From assembly GCA_965114465.1 (NCBI GenBank), contig CBCOYO010000167.1, forward strand, positions 1 through 6,229: a DNA stretch of 6,229 nucleotides, read 5' to 3'. Positions 1 through 4,724 of the stretch are shown here, piece after piece; within the stretch, counting starts at the first letter, position 1; every line of letters begins with the position of its first letter. The notes under the pieces were generated by a model. It worked only from the letters and a program-made list of their open reading frames with translations, made no database searches and was not told where the DNA came from. Position numbers and translations under genes: made by a program. The DNA comes from COE1 sp965114465. Its GTDB lineage: Bacteria; Bacillota; Clostridia; Lachnospirales; Lachnospiraceae.

Positions 1-55
1 TATTATCCGGTTCAAGTAATGAGGGTAAAGTCTCAGCGATGTGCACCCCTAGCGT
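1..55 (-). promoter_or_regulatory. TPP (thiamine pyrophosphate) riboswitch, 5' part, cut by window edge
   Basis: Read on the minus strand, this stretch carries the conserved blocks of the THI element in order: AGGGGTGC (50-43), GCTGAGA (37-31), ACCC (26-23), CTTGA (16-12) and GGATAAT (8-2). These match the P2/J3-2/P4/J2-4 core of TPP riboswitches, including the GCUGAGA pyrimidine-binding loop and the CUUGA..GGAUAAU pyrophosphate-sensor side. P3 is very short here, with only about five bases between GUGC and GCUGAGA. The 3' half (the partner of CCGG, the closing AGGG strand and the expression platform) lies beyond base 1. By family knowledge, TPP binding switches off thiamine synthesis or transport genes. 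The target gene must therefore lie to the left and be transcribed leftward. A promoter sits immediately upstream at 91-119. Confidence 0.9.
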
Positions 56-90
56 TTTATGAAATTATGTTATTTATTTTGACAATTATT

Positions 91-119
91 ACTATATTCT
101 TTTTCTTGGCGGCTGTCAA
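91..119 (-). promoter_or_regulatory. sigma-A-type promoter for the TPP-riboswitch transcript
   Basis: On the minus strand TTGACA (119-114) is followed by exactly 17 bases and then TATAGT (96-91). That is a consensus -35 and a 5/6 -10 at ideal spacing. Transcription would start near base 84, giving about 30 nt before the TPP aptamer. The promoter lies between the end of the Hpt-like gene (200) and the riboswitch, so the thiamine-linked gene has its own transcript. I see no U-tailed hairpin on the minus strand between 200 and 119, so read-through from the upstream gene is also possible. Confidence 0.8.
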
Positions 120-199
120 GAGGCCAAGTTTGGCAGTTTTTAACTTTTAAAATTTAATTGGTATGTGTGCGGAAGGATACAGATTTTGCAAAAATAATT

Positions 200-1096
200 C
201 TAATTTGCCATAATATCATCAATATTGCTGATAATATCCCGCAGGCTTTTGGAGATATTGGCGTCCACTTGATATTGGAGCAGTTCTTGGATAATATTCC
301 GGGCTTTATTGGTATCGTAAGCTTCAAGGGCTGTAAAGGCTTCCTGAAGACGATCTGCCCACTGTTTCAGTGTCATATGGTCACCACTGTTGTTCGTTTT
401 GCATTGATAGCCAATGGATTTTATGTATTCTGATAGAAGCGTATAGGCTTCATCAAGTTCTAGGGAAAGCTTTTTCCAATTGGCTTTCACAATAGCATAA
501 TCGCCAGCGTATGCTTCAATTTCGTGAAAAAATGCGGTGTCTGTTAAGTTTACGATACCAAGACGGTTTGCTTGTGTTCGCAGCATATGCGCTTCTGTGC
601 CATACTGTGAGAGGGTATCAGGCTGCATAAGATCATAAAGTGTATCCTCAAGGTGACCGCTTTCTGCCAAAAAAGATGCAGCGCATTCGTTATAGGCATC
701 TGTGTTTCCATCGAGTCGTTTTAAAGCGGCGTCGACGTCAATTCCGTTTTTGGCAAGGTAACGCATACGGATAAGACAATCGCTGATATCAGTGTCAGGA
801 AAATCCTGCTGCAATAAGTCTAGTGCCTGTTTTGCATGGAATGCCATAAGCGAAAGTTGCTGTTTTTTTGCTAAAAGTTCTGCTTTTTTCTGATAATAAT
901 GGCGGATAAAAATAAGTGCTACGCTCATAGGCAAAATGCCTGCCATTGCCCATAACGCGGAGTATGGCAGAACACGAAACAGGCATAGCAGCAGCAAAGG
1001 CACACAGCAACCAGCTATAAACCCAAACCATATTAGGATGGACTTGTGAATTAGTTTTTGAATTTCGTCAAATATTTTGGTGTAATTATATTCCAT
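200..1096 (-). CDS. membrane-anchored Hpt-like (histidine phosphotransfer) domain protein
   Basis: 298 aa. A short cytosolic N-terminus is followed by two membrane helices (about residues 19-40 and 44-65) and a long, mostly helical soluble part. Residues about 112-228 read like an Hpt domain: 'NGIDVDAALKRLDGNTDAY' resembles the usual opening, and 'AHMLRTQANRLGI' (169-181) lines up with the H-x-L-K-G/S-x-A/S-x-x-x-G motif, with His170 as the candidate phospho-accepting histidine. The motif Lys is Arg173 and the following Gly/Ser is Thr174. The tail (about 240-298) is a helical module resembling those that follow Hpt domains in some Clostridia hybrid kinases. Inferred role: phosphorelay intermediate or docking protein at the membrane, with no kinase or receiver domain visible nearby. 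The start ATG at 1096 is preceded by a modest AAAGGG (about 1117-1112), and an extended -10 promoter lies at 1186-1194. The Hpt call is from motif reading and is moderately secure. Confidence 0.7.
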   Translation of the reverse strand: MEYNYTKIFDEIQKLIHKSILIWFGFIAGCCVPLLLLCLFRVLPYSALWAMAGILPMSVALIFIRHYYQKKAELLAKKQQLSLMAFHAKQALDLLQQDFPDTDISDCLIRMRYLAKNGIDVDAALKRLDGNTDAYNECAASFLAESGHLEDTLYDLMQPDTLSQYGTEAHMLRTQANRLGIVNLTDTAFFHEIEAYAGDYAIVKANWKKLSLELDEAYTLLSEYIKSIGYQCKTNNSGDHMTLKQWADRLQEAFTALEAYDTNKARNIIQELLQYQVDANISKSLRDIISNIDDIMAN

Positions 1097-1185
1097 TTCT
1101 CTTAGCTTTCCCTTTTCTAAATTTTATTTTTGCCCTTGAGCTTGGGGGCTTGACAGTTGTGTAGTAAATAATTAATGTTAGGCCT

Positions 1186-1214
1186 ATTATAGCACATTCT
1201 AAAAAATCAGAAAA
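1186..1214 (-). promoter_or_regulatory. extended -10 promoter for the Hpt-like gene
   Basis: The minus strand reads TGCTATAAT (1194-1186), a perfect extended -10 (TGnTATAAT). The hexamer 17 bases upstream is TTTTCT (1214-1209), a poor -35, which an extended -10 can tolerate. Transcription would begin near 1179, giving an 80-nt leader. That leader contains a small GCCC...GGGC hairpin around 1131-1152 with no recognisable regulatory motif. Confidence 0.6.
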
Positions 1215-1234
1215 GAGGTATTTTGTGTTTGGTA

Positions 1235-1277
1235 GGAACTAACATTTGCTGTATTAGAGAGTTACACGAATAGTTCC
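1235..1277. repeat. short inverted repeat downstream of folT-like gene
   Basis: GGAACTA (1235-1241) and TAGTTCC (1271-1277) form a 7-bp perfect inverted repeat around a 29-base loop, just past the folT-like stop codon. No T-run follows on the minus strand, so it is not a convincing intrinsic terminator. The GGAACT end resembles the GGAACTGT tips of the MITE-like element at 3128-3282, but the interior does not, and the match may be chance. Confidence 0.3.
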
Positions 1278-1287
1278 GCTGCCTTTC

Positions 1288-1860
1288 TTATTTTCTGCTG
1301 TCATAAGAACGAACTCCATTTGTATGCATAATTCGTGTAATGAAATTCAGCATAAAAAATACAATAGCAGTGTCGATTGGCAGCATTATTAAATTACGTA
1401 GAATCCTTGCAGGCAGAATAACCATAAAAGCACTACCATTTAAAAGGGAGAGCCATAGCGTATTTAGACAGCAATTTACAATAATTTTTACAAGTAATTC
1501 CGCGATTAGAATACGCTTTAACTGCACAGGCTTTTGATAGAGAATAGAGCCATAAATTACGCCGGCAACCATAACATTAAATGTGTAGCCAAAGAAAAAT
1601 GCGCCGCCGTCGGGCTTGAGAAAAAATTTTAGGATATCCAGCATTCCGCCGAAAATTGCACCAATTGCAGGGCCAAACATAAATTCTACAACACGGTTTG
1701 GCAGTCCTGAGAAGCCAATGCGGATATACTGTGTAATATTAATGGTGGTCGTGTAATTTAGGACGATTGCCAGTGCCGCCATCATACCACAGAAAACAAG
1801 GTTTTGGGTGACTTTTAACTCTTGAAAAGAGTCGGAATAGAGTTTCTTGATTTTGTGCAT
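1288..1860 (-). CDS. folT: folate-family ECF transporter S component (FolT-like)
   Basis: 190 aa integral membrane protein with about six hydrophobic helices after a short basic N-terminus. It is the substrate-binding (S) subunit of an energy-coupling factor transporter. Together with the shared EcfA/EcfA'/EcfT module, encoded elsewhere, it would import folates. Family marks: the conserved stretch around residues 49-70 (GFSGLPNRVVEF then MFGPAIGAIFGG), the 'LKPDGGAFFFGYTFN' loop (81-95), and the late 'PARILRNLIMLPIDT' segment (150-164), all typical of the folate S-component family. Length is normal for the family. The start ATG at 1860 has an AAAGGAGG site (1877-1870) 7-9 bases away. The THF riboswitch upstream independently supports folate as the substrate, and regulation is expected to be repression by reduced folates. 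It stands alone in its transcription unit, and the next gene leftward has its own promoter. Confidence 0.9.
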   Translation of the reverse strand: MHKIKKLYSDSFQELKVTQNLVFCGMMAALAIVLNYTTTINITQYIRIGFSGLPNRVVEFMFGPAIGAIFGGMLDILKFFLKPDGGAFFFGYTFNVMVAGVIYGSILYQKPVQLKRILIAELLVKIIVNCCLNTLWLSLLNGSAFMVILPARILRNLIMLPIDTAIVFFMLNFITRIMHTNGVRSYDSRK

Positions 1861-1868
1861 AAAAAATA

Positions 1869-1909
1869 GCCTCCTTTATGCAGTGAACCTGAAACTACAC
1901 AAATGAGGC
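1869..1909 (-). promoter_or_regulatory. ribosome-binding-site-masking hairpin of folT (riboswitch expression platform)
   Basis: In the folT mRNA, GCCTCATTTGTG (1909-1898) can pair with CATAAAGGAGGC (1880-1869): 11 of 12 positions pair, with one A-G mismatch and one G-U, around a 17-base loop. The 3' arm contains the whole Shine-Dalgarno sequence, so forming this hairpin would block translation. This fits a translational expression platform for the THF aptamer. When ligand is absent, the CCTC of the masking arm could instead pair with GAGG (1975-1972) in the 3' strand of aptamer helix P2, freeing the ribosome site. The pairing is seen in sequence; the switching model is inference. Confidence 0.65.
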
Positions 1910-1921
1910 GCAAGATAAGCG

Positions 1922-1938
1922 AAAAAGACCGCGGTCTT
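1922..1938 (-). terminator. palindrome with T-run in folT leader, weak terminator candidate
   Basis: The minus strand reads AAGACCGCGGTCTT (1938-1925), a perfect 14-base palindrome that runs directly into a five-T tract (1926-1922). As RNA it could form a 5-bp stem with a CGCG tetraloop followed by U residues, a minimal intrinsic terminator. It sits between the THF aptamer and the ribosome-site hairpin. Its ACCGC is also complementary to the conserved GCGGT of the aptamer (1982-1978). The stem is short for a terminator, so the role is uncertain. Confidence 0.3.
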
Positions 1939-1956
1939 GGGCATTTCAAATATGTA

Positions 1957-2103
1957 GCAGCGGGATGCGAACCTCGTACCGCAAAACGGTTCCCGATTGG
2001 GTGTGTGTTTTTTCGTCCTAGTGACAACTCCCTGTTCACAAATACAATGCTGCGGACTGCGCAATTCTGTATTAGGCACTTAACGCACGCGGTTCTACTC
2101 TGC
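1957..2103 (-). promoter_or_regulatory. THF (tetrahydrofolate) riboswitch upstream of folT
   Basis: The minus strand carries the THF aptamer's conserved blocks in order: GCAGAGTAG (2103-2095), GCGTTAAGTG (2086-2077), GGGAGTTGTC (2032-2023), ACGAA (2016-2012), GCGGT (1982-1978) and CGCATCCCGCTGC (1969-1957). Closing helix P1 is GCAG/CTGC. P2 is GAACCGCGT (2095-2087) with ACGAGGTTC (1977-1969), with a single mismatch. The two arms are longer than usual: one has an inserted hairpin (AATACA 2073-2068 with TGTATT 2046-2041, enclosing TGCG/CGCA), the other an extended CCCAATCGGG stem-loop. This makes about 147 nt against roughly 90-100 nt for typical members. By family knowledge it binds reduced folates and represses folate uptake or synthesis genes, which matches the FolT-like gene downstream. 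Confidence 0.88.
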
Positions 2104-2138
2104 AAAATGAATAAAATAAAATATTTGTTACATATGGA

Positions 2139-2167
2139 ACTATACACTATTCGGCTGGGTTTGTAAA
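2139..2167 (-). promoter_or_regulatory. sigma-A-type promoter for the THF riboswitch-folT transcript
   Basis: On the minus strand TTTACA (2167-2162) is followed by 17 bases and TATAGT (2144-2139), each one base off consensus. The predicted start near 2132 lies about 30 nt before the aptamer, giving a leader of about 270 nt that holds the riboswitch and expression platform. The arrangement (promoter, about 30-nt lead-in, aptamer) mirrors that of the TPP riboswitch at the left edge. Confidence 0.72.
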
Positions 2168-2280
2168 TAGTTAATTTAGGCGTTATTTCAATGTGGTGTT
2201 TTTCGAAATTTTTATACTGCATGGTAAAAAGATTTGGCGTATAGAAAATTTTTGAGTTAAATTTTCGAAGGATAATCCGG

Positions 2281-2309
2281 TGGACTTTTTATAAGGGCTG
2301 TGCTATAAT
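2281..2309 (+). promoter_or_regulatory. extended -10 promoter for the CPBP protease gene
   Basis: TGCTATAAT (2301-2309) is a perfect extended -10. TGGACT (2281-2286), 17 bases upstream, matches four of six -35 positions. Transcription would start near 2316, giving a leader of about 37 nt. This promoter diverges from the folT promoter at 2139-2167, with an AT-rich spacer between them in which I see no operator that I can defend. Confidence 0.65.
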
Positions 2310-2339
2310 CAATGGCGGATTTAATGGAACGGTTTCTGA

Positions 2340-2344
2340 GGAGG
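2340..2344 (+). promoter_or_regulatory. ribosome binding site that fixes the CPBP start at 2353
   Basis: GGAGG (within GAGGAGGTG, 2338-2346) lies 8 bases before ATG 2353, the ideal spacing. An in-frame GTG at 2344 overlaps this site and so cannot be the start it serves. This argues for the ATG and shortens the protein by three residues. Confidence 0.8.
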
Positions 2345-2352
2345 TGACTTTT

Positions 2353-3114
2353 ATGTTTTTTCATATTATTGCAATTATTGCTATTTTTATTGTGTTTCGG
2401 AAAGATAAGGTTGTATTGGCAGAAGAATCTCTAAAAGATGCCAAAAGGGAATGGATATTTAGTTTTATTTGGTTTTGGTGTTATTTTGTATTAGCTATGA
2501 TAAACCATGCATTAAAATTGGATATGGTTAACGAAGTTACAAATTGGCTGCTTTTTGTATTGCTCCCATTACTGGCTGTTGCACACATTAGAAAAGAGAA
2601 TTGGAAAGAAGCACTAAAAAGTATCGGCATAAAACGCTTCGACAAGAAGACGGGTATTAAAATATTACTTGTTTGTATTGTTTATATATGCGTAATTTTC
2701 CTAATTTTTAGTTTGGGGGAGGAAACGCAGCATATTTTTGCAAATATGCCAAAAATAATGGCGGGGATACCATTGTTTATGGGGCTTATGATATTGACGG
2801 CTGGATTTACGGAAGAATTTTTCTTTCGAGGAATCCTGCAAAGAAGTTTGATAAATATATGGAAGCGTCCGTACATAGCGATACTGGTAACAGGTATTTT
2901 TTTTGCATTGTATCATTTTCCATTTGCGTATTATTTATGGGAAGAATCAGCAGGCAGTGTAGTCAATTCATTTAAAATTATTATAGAGCATATGGTTGCT
3001 GGCTTTATGCTGGGACTGATATATTATAGAAGCAATAAAAATCTTTGGAGCAGTGTTATTATGCATTCACTTACCAATGCAGTGATTATGGCGATTGGCG
3101 TAGTGATTGGCTAG
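2353..3114 (+). CDS. CPBP-family intramembrane glutamic protease homologue
   Basis: 253 aa from ATG 2353, with about eight hydrophobic helices. All three signature motifs of the CPBP (Abi/CAAX protease and bacteriocin-processing, Rce1-like) family are present: EEFFFRG with Glu154, Glu155 and Arg159; FALYHFP with His188; and HSLTN with His238 and Asn242. These form the membrane-embedded catalytic site in the family, so the protein should be active. Family roles include cleavage of prenylated or membrane substrates, bacteriocin self-immunity and processing of signalling peptides. The substrate cannot be told here, and no bacteriocin or prenyl-type peptide gene is visible next to it. It is transcribed alone from an extended -10 promoter. 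The gene is noticeably AT-richer than the following mrr-ylmH pair. A MITE-like element begins 13 bases after its stop codon. Confidence 0.9.
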   Translation: MFFHIIAIIAIFIVFRKDKVVLAEESLKDAKREWIFSFIWFWCYFVLAMINHALKLDMVNEVTNWLLFVLLPLLAVAHIRKENWKEALKSIGIKRFDKKTGIKILLVCIVYICVIFLIFSLGEETQHIFANMPKIMAGIPLFMGLMILTAGFTEEFFFRGILQRSLINIWKRPYIAILVTGIFFALYHFPFAYYLWEESAGSVVNSFKIIIEHMVAGFMLGLIYYRSNKNLWSSVIMHSLTNAVIMAIGVVIG

Positions 3115-3127
3115 TTGCTAAATGTTA

Positions 3128-3282
3128 GGAACTGTTAAGAAATAACTTTTAAATAGTGTGCAGGATTTTTCTTCGAGAGTGCTGCTCAAAAATCAGGTAC
3201 ATAGTGGGCTATGTAACTGATTTTTGAGCAACACTTTCGAAGAAAAAGACAGGCAATATTATAAGTTATTTTTGACAGTTCC
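3128..3282. mobile_element. MITE-like non-coding inverted-repeat element, 155 bp
   Basis: The whole segment is an imperfect inverted repeat. The ends are GGAACTGTTAAGAAATAACTT (3128-3148, last base outside the core match) and its near-complement finishing in ACAGTTCC (3275-3282), about 20-bp terminal repeats differing by one transition and one indel. The centre is a hairpin in which 3166-3204 pairs with 3209-3247: 37 of 39 positions pair (one G-U, two mismatches) around a TGGG loop. TTA flanks both ends (3125-3127 and 3283-3285), a possible 3-bp target duplication. There is no open reading frame, so any movement would depend on a transposase elsewhere. It separates the CPBP gene from the mrr-ylmH pair and would form a very stable stem in RNA from either strand. 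No U-run follows the stem, so it is not a standard terminator. Confidence 0.72.
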
Positions 3283-3312
3283 TTAGTATAATGAAAAAGG
3301 AACAACGGAGAA

Positions 3313-3777
3313 ATGACAGAATCACAGATTTTTAATTTAGGGATAATTTTGGCGGTAGTGGGTGCTTTCATACTTTTTGTTGTGGCATGGGTGGTGCTTT
3401 GCAAGCGCTTTCGGCACAACAGCAGGGTGCGGCGTCTGGATACAATGGAGGGATTGGATTTTGAGCATTACTGTGCCGATTTGCTTGTGGCAAATGGTTT
3501 TGTGGAGGTCGAGGTAACGCAGGGCAGCGGCGATTATGGTGTGGATATCCTTGCAGAAAAAGACGGAGTGACCTACGCAATTCAATGTAAGCGGTACAAC
3601 AATCTGGTTGGTGTGAAAGCGGTGCAGGAGGCATATGCGGGGCGTGATTTCTATGATAGAATGGTTGGTTGTGTTTTGACGAACCAATATTTTACCAAAC
3701 CGGCAGCAGAAGCAGCGAGAAAGTTGAAAATCCTGCTTTGGGACAGGGATTTTTTGCAGAGTTTGGAGGAGGAATAG
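3313..3777 (+). CDS. membrane-anchored Mrr-type restriction endonuclease-fold protein
   Basis: 154 aa. One N-terminal membrane helix (about residues 7-30) is followed by the basic KRFRHNSRVRR, predicting a cytosolic C-terminus. Residues about 46-148 form an Mrr_cat/restriction_endonuclease-like domain: Glu51 in 'LDFEHYCADLL', 'GSGDYGVDI' with Asp78, and 'YAIQCKRY' with Gln91 and Lys93. This is the complete E...D...QxK nuclease motif, so catalytic ability is likely. Family members cut modified or foreign DNA, but small membrane-tethered versions are widespread and poorly understood. It lacks the N-terminal winged-helix DNA-recognition domain of classical Mrr. It ends nine bases before the YlmH-like gene, indicating one transcript. 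AAGGA (3297-3301) is the best ribosome site. TATAAT at 3287-3292 may be the -10, but no properly spaced -35 is present. Confidence 0.85.
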   Translation: MTESQIFNLGIILAVVGAFILFVVAWVVLCKRFRHNSRVRRLDTMEGLDFEHYCADLLVANGFVEVEVTQGSGDYGVDILAEKDGVTYAIQCKRYNNLVGVKAVQEAYAGRDFYDRMVGCVLTNQYFTKPAAEAARKLKILLWDRDFLQSLEEE

Positions 3778-3786
3778 AGAAGTAGG

Positions 3787-4542
3787 ATGGACGGAGAAGA
3801 ATTGTTATTTCGGAAACGGTTAGAGGAGCTTGCAAACAGATCCTATGCGAATCAGCAGTATTTGTTTACAGGCTTTTTGTCAGCGGCGGAGTTGGATATT
3901 TATTATCAAATGGAGCATGAACTTTCGTATGCCTGTGCAACGTTGTCTGGCGGTACGAATGACTGTGAGCGGTTGATGCTGCGTTTTGGGAGCGAGGCAT
4001 TATGCGGATATGAAGAACCATTTCCGATTGCCTGTATTGCAATTGTGCCGCTTTTGGAGAAATTCGGGGAGGTACTTTCGCATAGAGATTATCTTGGCGC
4101 ATTGATGAATCTGGGAATTGAGCGCAGTACATTGGGAGATATTATAATAGAAGGAAAGCATGCTTTTTTATTTTGTATGGAACAAATGGCGCCATATATT
4201 TTGGAAAATCTGGACAAGGTAAAACATACAAATGTTCAGTGCAATTTGGCAAAGGAAATTCCAAAAAGTACGGTGGTGCAGATAGAGCGCAAAATGGTTC
4301 AGGTGGGCGCAATGCGTGCGGACAGTATGATTGCAAAGGTGTATCATCTTTCCCGCAGCGAAAGCTTAGATCTTTTTCGGGCTAAGAAAGTGTTCGTAAA
4401 TGGGCGGCTGACGGAAAACAACAGCGGCAGTCTAAAACCGGAGGATAAAGTTACTGTGCGGGGGTATGGAAGATTTTGTTGTGTAAATATTGTCGGCGAA
4501 AGCAAGAAGGGTAAGCTGAATGTGGAGGTTGATGTGTATTAG
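3787..4542 (+). CDS. ylmH: YlmH-like S4-domain RNA-binding protein
   Basis: 251 aa, the usual length for YlmH. The N-terminal and middle parts show the family's 'HRDYLGALMNLGIERSTLGDI' region (99-119), given here in two pieces as HRDYLGALMN and LGIERSTLGDI. The C-terminal S4 RNA-binding domain spans about 176-240 (around 'MRADSMIAKVYHLSRSES', then 'KKVFVNGRL' and 'KPEDKVTVRGYGRF'). YlmH proteins bind RNA. In Firmicutes they sit near division genes (sepF, ylmG, divIVA) and have been linked to ribosome-associated quality control on stalled large subunits. Here none of those neighbours is present, and the partner is the Mrr-type gene nine bases upstream. The ATG at 3787 is served by GGAGGA near the end of that gene or by AGTAGG just before it. 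The last eight codons lie inside a tandem repeat that continues past the TAG stop. Confidence 0.9.
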   Translation: MDGEELLFRKRLEELANRSYANQQYLFTGFLSAAELDIYYQMEHELSYACATLSGGTNDCERLMLRFGSEALCGYEEPFPIACIAIVPLLEKFGEVLSHRDYLGALMNLGIERSTLGDIIIEGKHAFLFCMEQMAPYILENLDKVKHTNVQCNLAKEIPKSTVVQIERKMVQVGAMRADSMIAKVYHLSRSESLDLFRAKKVFVNGRLTENNSGSLKPEDKVTVRGYGRFCCVNIVGESKKGKLNVEVDVY

Positions 4543-4724
4543 CAAACTAATCAAAGACGTGTTAAGCGGAATGTAGAGAACGACGTATACAAACAAGCTG
4601 ATGAAAGATGTTATAAGCTGTGATAAGTGGAATGTGGAGAATGACCTATACAAACAAACTGATGAAAGATGCCGTAAGCTGTGATAAGTGAAAGGCGGAA
4701 TGTGGAGAGCAACGTATAATAAGC
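4517..4724 (+). repeat. four-unit degenerate tandem repeat derived from the ylmH 3' end
   Basis: Units begin at 4517, 4568, 4629 and 4697, each with a GAATGTnGAG core. Unit 1 covers the final codons and stop of ylmH. Unit 2 aligns to it without gaps over 51 bases at roughly 70% identity. Units 2 and 3 match at 54 of 61 positions. Unit 4 is partial. Spacings are 51, 61 and 68. In the ylmH frame unit 1 encodes NVEVDVY-stop, while units 2 and 3 encode NVENDVYKQADERCYKL-stop and NVENDLYKQTDERCRKL-stop. The ylmH TAG (4540-4542) therefore aligns to AAA in the others. The array fills most of the space before the MATE gene, and no terminator is visible in it. Confidence 0.8.
4715..4720 (+). promoter_or_regulatory. 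candidate -10 box for the MATE gene within the last repeat unit
   Basis: TATAAT occurs at 4715-4720, where the sister repeat units read TATACA. The bases 17 positions upstream (AAGGCG, 4692-4697) do not resemble a -35 box, and no TGn extension is present. It is the only -10-like site between ylmH and the MATE gene. If it does not work, the MATE gene depends on read-through from ylmH. Confidence 0.25.

Noticed and set aside
113..141. Hairpin CTGTCAAG...TTTGGCAG followed by five T on the plus strand, terminator-like
   Set aside because: It overlaps the -35 box of the minus-strand promoter, and no plus-strand gene ends before it. The leftward transcript would not see a U-run. Probably coincidence.
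1..150. Open frame on the plus strand from the window edge to a TAA at 148-150, with a hydrophobic stretch
   Set aside because: The same bases hold a clear TPP riboswitch and promoter on the minus strand; the frame is short, lacks a start in the window and resembles no protein I know.
1150..1178. Plus-strand TTGACA-17-TAATGT promoter-like pair
   Set aside because: It would drive only antisense transcription into the folT region with no plus-strand gene downstream; left as chance in AT-rich sequence.
1815..2222. Minus-strand frame of about 135 codons and plus-strand frame at 1903-2166
   Set aside because: Both lie across the folT promoter, THF riboswitch and ribosome-site hairpin, show no domain, and are explained by the non-coding RNA.
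2344..2352. GTG at 2344 as start of the CPBP gene
   Set aside because: The GTG overlaps the Shine-Dalgarno sequence itself; ATG 2353 has ideal 8-base spacing from GGAGG.
3160..3250. CPBP-gene intrinsic terminator
   Set aside because: The hairpin is far longer than a terminator, has no U-run after the 3' arm on either strand, and is flanked by terminal inverted repeats, which fits a MITE-like element better.
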